A DNA stretch of 64,000 bases from Eopsaltria australis (Eukaryota > Chordata > Aves > Passeriformes > Petroicidae): assembly GCA_034509425.1 (NCBI GenBank), contig JAVTVJ010000076.1:4774001-4838000 (forward strand), given 5' to 3'. Within the stretch, counting starts at the first letter, position 1. Each line of letters begins with the position of its first letter. The position numbers were made by a program, and so were the translations under genes. The notes under the pieces are model-generated. The model saw nothing but the letters and a program-made list of their open reading frames with translations. It made no database searches and was not told the DNA's origin. This document shows positions 59,111-64,000 of this stretch, piece after piece.

Positions 59111-59639
59111 AGCACCCAACCGAGGGGACAGGTTAGACCATAGGGCCTCAATAAATTCCCAGGGGAATCAGCTGAAATCTTTAGGTGAAGGTCATAACTA
59201 GTCCTAGTCATGTGAAATAAGTAACTCCCACAAACACAGTTTGCACCAACTGGCTCAAATGCATCACATTCCTACTTTAATGACTGATTAAAGAGGAGGA
59301 AACTGCACATAAATTCTTTTATTGCAGAGGCTGGACTTCAACCCTTATCAGTTCATATCTTGTTACAACCATAAATCTTTTTCAGTGACAGTAAGTTTTT
59401 ATCAAGAAGACTCATATATTTCTAATATCTGGCAGCTGACCTAAGAGCCATAGTTTATAAAACTTGTTTTAAAATAAGCCATAAAATTCATTACATATAT
59501 TACTGTAAATATCCAGAGTTTAAAATGTAAGTGTTGGACCACAAAATCATAAGACTGGCTTAAAAAACCCAAACAATCCAGGAGATTTAAGAAAGAAAAT
59601 AATGAAAAGAATCCAACATTCATTCACTACCACTTTTCT
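59111..59639. other. Unique non-coding sequence, nothing identified
   Basis: No gene or repeat recognised; the sequence becomes AT-rich from about 59400. Confidence 0.6.
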
Positions 59640-59945
59640 GAAGCTATACTACACATTAACTAAATGTTCACAATATTTTTTCCCTATAGACATGGTGCGT
59701 TCAAATATTTTTGAACAAACTTGAGATTTCTACTTTCTCACTTTCGTTCAGAGCTGCTGGTTTAACAGAGAAATAGCATTATTAGAATTGGCATCATAAA
59801 TGTATGAATTCACTGCAAAAAAAAATTAAGTTGGTCATTATAGAGTAAATATTTTTCCTAATAATGACACTAACTGTGACGGAGCCATGCCAGAAATCTG
59901 ATGCCATTTTGGTTAAGATTAGAACATTACATTGTCCCAGAGATA
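59640..59945. promoter_or_regulatory. Candidate conserved non-coding element
   Basis: AT-rich non-repetitive sequence with TTCAAATATTTTTGAA (near-palindrome, about 59700-59715), GCATTATTAGAATTGG, CTAATAATGACAC and GTGACGGAGCCATGCC. It has no ORF of note. Complexity and motif mix resemble a conserved regulatory element; conservation is untested. Confidence 0.3.
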
Positions 59946-60018
59946 CTAGCAGACATTTGAATTAGCTGTCATAGTTGGCAGTAAATCCAGACCTGCCCAA
60001 TCCAATACATTTTTTAGC

Positions 60019-60775
60019 TTACAAAACGGACCAAAATGATACAATGGGATCTTCATGGGCATTAGAAGGAGTTGGAAAGGGTGAGGCAATTTGGCAGGTG
60101 TAGAAATGAGATTGGGAAAAACAAGATAAATATTTTCCCTGTGAATAATTGTCCACAAAATCTTCAAGTGAGACAATAAAACCCAGATTTACTGGAATAA
60201 CTTTGGTCTGCGAAAGAAAGGTCTTTGGTGAAAACAATTTGGAATTATAAGGGAGAGCAAAGGAGCATCCCATACAAATGCAGCTGTGAGGAAGCACTGT
60301 GTGAGGACAGGGTGGCTTTGGGAACACCACTATCTGGTAGGGACTGTGCTGACCAAGTCCTGTTTGCTTCTGGAAGTGGAATAGCACAGTCAAGAGCTGC
60401 CAGTGGTTCCTCTGGGGAAGGCAAGCAGCTTCTGGTGTTTTTATATGGTGTTCCCATTACAAAAGCTACTAATTTTTCATAAATATTTTGGACTATAGTC
60501 AGACCACTGCCTCTAAGCAGCTCACATATCACCCTACCACTTTGGTACCTAAGATCAAGAAAGGGGGTCATGTTGTTTGCTACTCTCATTGCCTGGCTCT
60601 TGGTAGAATCAACACATAATCTGTTCCTATGGTACCTATGGGCATCACGTGAGCTAAGAAATCTACCTGCAGAGTGGTAAGGATTTGGCCAAGTGGTATT
60701 TGTCCAAGGATATGAGTGGAGAAAGCTTAAAGCTGCCCATAAGTCATTGGGACATTTAAAAAATGCACAAACCAC
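60019..60775 (-). pseudogene. Unexplained minus-strand ORF cluster, possible decayed coding sequence
   Basis: Two minus-strand frames overlap head to tail: 176 codons at 60245-60775 and 124 codons at 60019-60393. A third of 76 codons continues at 59946-60176. Together they leave about 830 bases open with frame shifts between pieces. The first piece has a more protein-like composition than most chance frames here (an N-glycosylation-type NTT near the start, balanced charged residues). I recognise no family. It could be a frameshifted retro-derived pseudogene or chance. No long terminal repeats or target-site duplications were seen. Confidence 0.15.
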
Positions 60776-62864
60776 AACTGGCCTTCTGCCACTATCCTAC
60801 TCTTTCTGCAGACTGTACAAGGAGCTGGAGGAAGTCAACCCTACCTTGTTACAACCCAGAAATGGGCATGATGTTTGTTATAAATTCTCATTGTGCTGAA
60901 CAAAAATACCAGTCCACATGTCAGGGAGCTCTTATCCTCCACACATCTAGAAGATAATGCTTTGATAATGTCTGTTGCAGAAAGCCTTAAGATGACCATT
61001 TTACTATCTACTTGATATTAATTCTGATTATTTTCATGTCAAAATTGATCTTCAAGCATCCACATATCTCTGGTACAATTTATATTCAAAGATGGATAAA
61101 GAGGGAAAGAATTTGTACTTGCTGAGAGTAATACTGACTTGCATACTTGCAGTTATGCCTGTATAAATTTCTGAGCAGCATTTGGCCCTAAATGTGTGGC
61201 TGGGACTCAAAATGTTTCTAGAACAATATATCTAAAAAATCTTTTTTTCTAGGCCATGAGGTGATGGTTGTGTAGCTCCCCTGATGGTGCTGTAGCCCTG
61301 AACTGATGAGGCTTTGTAAGACTTTGTGGAAAGGCTGAGGACCAAGCAGAGGGCAAGTCTGACCCAGGTCCATCCGGAGCAAATGTACTCAGTCCTGAGC
61401 AAGAAGGAGGCCTGGTCTCAAAGAAGGGATGCTATCCTGCACAGCTTGCAGGGGACTGTTCATCCTCCCCTTCCACTGTATAAGAGGAGAAAGAAGTCAT
61501 AGAAGCAGAACTAAGGATTTTGCCCCTACAGTAAGCCTTGAGATCTGTATTGGAAATATTTCCTGAGGACGACACATTTACAAACAAGCAGAAGGAACAC
61601 AAAGGGAGTATCACTATGTAGTCAGCTACAAAGGATCTGAGACTCCCTTGACTTCATGAAGTACAGAAATATTCATTTAATCCATTGCATGGTATCAGAG
61701 GTTTTGGATGTTTGACCATACTTAAACTGTTTTACTTTTGACAGAACAGAGGAAAAAAAAATGCTTCCAAATGGCTCTGGTAGACACCAGTGGTCCCTCC
61801 TGAACACTCAAACAACAAGAAGGTTGCGACACAAACTGACAAAAGAAAGAAAATTTATAGATATTGCTGCACCATAAAGCCAACCCAAACATGTCCTCTG
61901 TGACACGCAGCTGAAGGAGGTCATTTTGATTCCCAAAACAACAAAACAACCCAAACTCCCTGCCCTTAGACTCCCAGTGCCTGCTGATGAGCAAACCGTG
62001 GAGTGCCTGCATGTACACAGACAGGGCAGGTTTTCCATCCAAGTGTGTGGTCCAGCTGTTCTTTGCAGTGGGAAGAACAGCCTGACCATCTTCTACCATT
62101 CAGGACTTGGGGGTAGGATGGGTAATTGTTGCATAGGCTCTCATTACACAGCGGAACCTGCGAGACTCTCCAACATTTTCACACGGAGCAGAGGGAGCAG
62201 GGTGGACCACTCAGCCCCCTAAAACTGCTCTGAATACCATCCCAACTGATGCTAAAATTTTGTCTTAAGCTACATCCCCTTGGTGAGGGTTCCTGGATAT
62301 GCAGGGTTTGAGTCAGATGGTTTATCAAGGTTTATCCCATTCCCTTCTCACAGGAAGGCTGTTAAATACAGATGTTAAGGCTGGAAGGAGGTAATGCAGC
62401 CACGTCTTTCCTCGTCCTTCCTTACTCCCTTATCTCTGCCCCTCTTCCAGAACCTTGTTTTGGTGGATGTATCTTGTTCTCAGAATTGCTTGCATTCCCT
62501 GTGGCTTAAAAAAAAGCCAAAAACCCCCAGCCCTTTCAGTAATACAGTAATATGCAGAGAGAAAGAGGAAAGACTCTTTTTACCAAAGAGCCCAGAGCTT
62601 GTGCTCATCTGTGACCTGTAGAGACATATTCTCTCTTCAGACCAACTCAAAACACACAAGAAACTCCAATGCTTGTCACCAGTGTAACTGGAAGAACTGG
62701 GCTATGTGACATTTAACAGGCACTCTCTCAGACATACAGGTATAACTTGTATGTGGTAATTGTGCCAACGTACAACCCTCCTTGTCTCTGGGGATTTTGC
62801 CACATAAATTAAAACACATCAGCATTTCTGTTGCCTAAACCTTTCCTCACTAGGGTTATGCATC
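60776..62864. other. Unique non-coding sequence, nothing identified
   Basis: No gene or clear repeat recognised. Frames up to 125 codons (61722-62099, minus strand) look random. A loose internal duplication around GATGGTTGTGTAGC and GATGGTGCTGTAGC lies at about 61263-61296. Confidence 0.6.
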
Positions 62865-63010
62865 TGCTGCAAACCTTCATTCTGAAATTAGCTGTGAGTT
62901 TATTCTTCTGCATGTGGTTTTAATAATTGAAAAGCAGCTATGATCGCCTCAGTTGAGTGGCATTTTGCGGCACATTTGTCCATATTGAGAACTATGTCTG
63001 CTTAATATTT
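62865..63010. promoter_or_regulatory. Candidate conserved non-coding element
   Basis: CTGAAATTAGCTGTG, GGTTTTAATAATTGAAAAGC, GATCGCCTCAGTTG and GGCATTTTGCGGCACATTTG occur in about 130 bases. Two CpG-containing words persist in otherwise CpG-poor DNA, which hints at constraint. Function is inference. Confidence 0.3.
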
Positions 63011-63149
63011 GCAAACCAAGATAAACAGAAACAAAAGAAAGGCAAAACAATTTGCAGCTTTCCAGTGCACACACATCCAGCAACATTTTTCTCTACCAGC
63101 AAATACATCACAAACACACTAGGCCAAGAGTGGCAGATGTGAGGAGTGC

Positions 63150-63320
63150 CAGTTCTTTGAAATAGTTTATTTTACAACCAATTAGACCAATCATCCACAA
63201 CCTAAAAATTCTCAAAGTTGGCAGTCACGTCAGGGAAGCAGAGACCTCTGCTAAAATGGCCTCCAAAGATGTAGAGGTAAACATAATTGCTAAGTCTGTT
63301 TCTTTTACATAGAAAAGAAT
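63150..63320. promoter_or_regulatory. Candidate conserved non-coding element
   Basis: Contains TTCTTTGAAATAG (LEF/SOX-like), ACAACCAATTAGACCAATCATCC (homeodomain and two CCAAT-type words), GGCAGTCACGTCAGGG (CRE/E-box-like) and AAACATAATTGC. The mixture resembles an enhancer but no activity can be shown here. Confidence 0.3.
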
Positions 63321-64000
63321 AATTTACGCACAAAACGCTGCTTCTCTCTTTTTTCCCCCTTAAGTATGCTCACATAGATTTTTATACCACACAGCCATTT
63401 GATTTCTCTATTTGTGTATGTAGTGAAAGGTTTGGGGAGGAAACTACCACCTATACAGTCTGCTTGGCCTCTGCAGTTTTTTATTTTCTTTCTCTGTTGC
63501 TCAGGGATATGAGAGCTGCTTGTCTCAAAGGCAGTTATAGGAAGTGCTCCACTGAAGCACCACTTTCTGCAGGGTTTTTTGATAAGACCTCAAAATTCAC
63601 AGTTCTTACTCATCTGCAAACATTGCCAACCCTCATAACTCTTGCCTTTCTTTATGAATTTTTTATAATTTTTTATGTTACGGTATCATATAAGAAAGAT
63701 GATGGCAAAGGAGCAGCCTCCCAAAAATTGTTCCTCTCTGTAAAAGGTGGACTGTCTACAAAGGACAGCAGAGGAAATTACCACACAAGGGGACCACCAT
63801 GGCCAGAAAAATGGAAAGCTGTCTTGGCTCCTTCATGATTGTTGAACCATGTTTAAGGATCTGCCCATGACAGTTTTACAGAGACTTTGAAGATAAAGAG
63901 AGAATATTTGCTTGATGTTTGGTTCATTTGAAAAATTCCTCCTCAAATGTGCAGAAAGACTTTCTCAAAAATTCAATTAGTGGCTGAGGGGCCACTACAA
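63321..64000. other. Unique non-coding sequence to window end
   Basis: No gene or repeat recognised. A 124-codon + strand frame (63464-63838) has no splice context or family signature. Confidence 0.6.

Noticed and set aside
1..64000. CRISPR arrays, operons, tRNA or rRNA genes, phage or plasmid functions
   Set aside because: No regularly spaced repeats, no cloverleaf or rRNA-like sequence and no dense long ORFs; the window is vertebrate non-coding DNA.

Overview
The window looks like a piece of a bird nuclear genome with no recognisable protein-coding gene: an intergenic stretch or the inside of a very large intron. The avian call rests on two CR1 LINE 3' ends on the + strand (34433-34541 and 37400-37625). 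The second carries the CR1 ORF2 C-terminus and ends in the octamer-like tail typical of avian CR1. Low interspersed-repeat density, scattered A/C-rich or T/G-rich low-complexity tracts and moderate to low GC also fit a bird. The species cannot be named from this sequence. No bacterial, plasmid, phage or CRISPR features are present, and no rRNA or tRNA gene was found.

Layout. 1-13200 is mostly unique sequence, with one old MIR-like SINE (3578-3722), a conserved-looking AT-rich block (8600-8920), a T/G-rich tract and a three-copy 17-bp tandem repeat. 13200-14800 is an AT-rich island built around a long imperfect palindrome (about 13310-13560). 15100-20800 holds a G-quadruplex motif, a near-perfect 20-bp-stem hairpin, a homeodomain-type palindrome, a candidate minus-strand coding exon (19830-19997) and a + strand CORE-SINE/MIR with a tRNA-type B box. 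20800-30100 is largely featureless apart from a weak candidate terminal exon (27707-28138). 30100-42310 is the most repeat-rich part: an old palindromic amniote element, the two avian CR1 ends, a MITE-like inverted repeat, and a 1.1-kb ancient CR1/L3-type LINE on the minus strand whose decayed reverse-transcriptase FADD box is still readable. Two enhancer-like AT-rich blocks lie at 33385-33595 and 37020-37235. 42310-64000 is mostly unique sequence with small tandem duplications, a 121-nt pure purine tract (H-DNA candidate), homopolymers, a further minus-strand MIR, a possible second palindromic-element copy, several conserved-looking blocks and an unexplained minus-strand ORF cluster (60019-60775).

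How it might work together. Nothing supports an operon-like or multi-gene system. The most plausible biology is regulatory: several spaced AT-rich blocks with homeodomain, POU or SOX/LEF-like words, as seen in gene deserts flanking developmental genes. This is inference and needs cross-species alignment. Most ORFs in the window fit chance expectation; three candidate exons and one ORF cluster are listed at low confidence.
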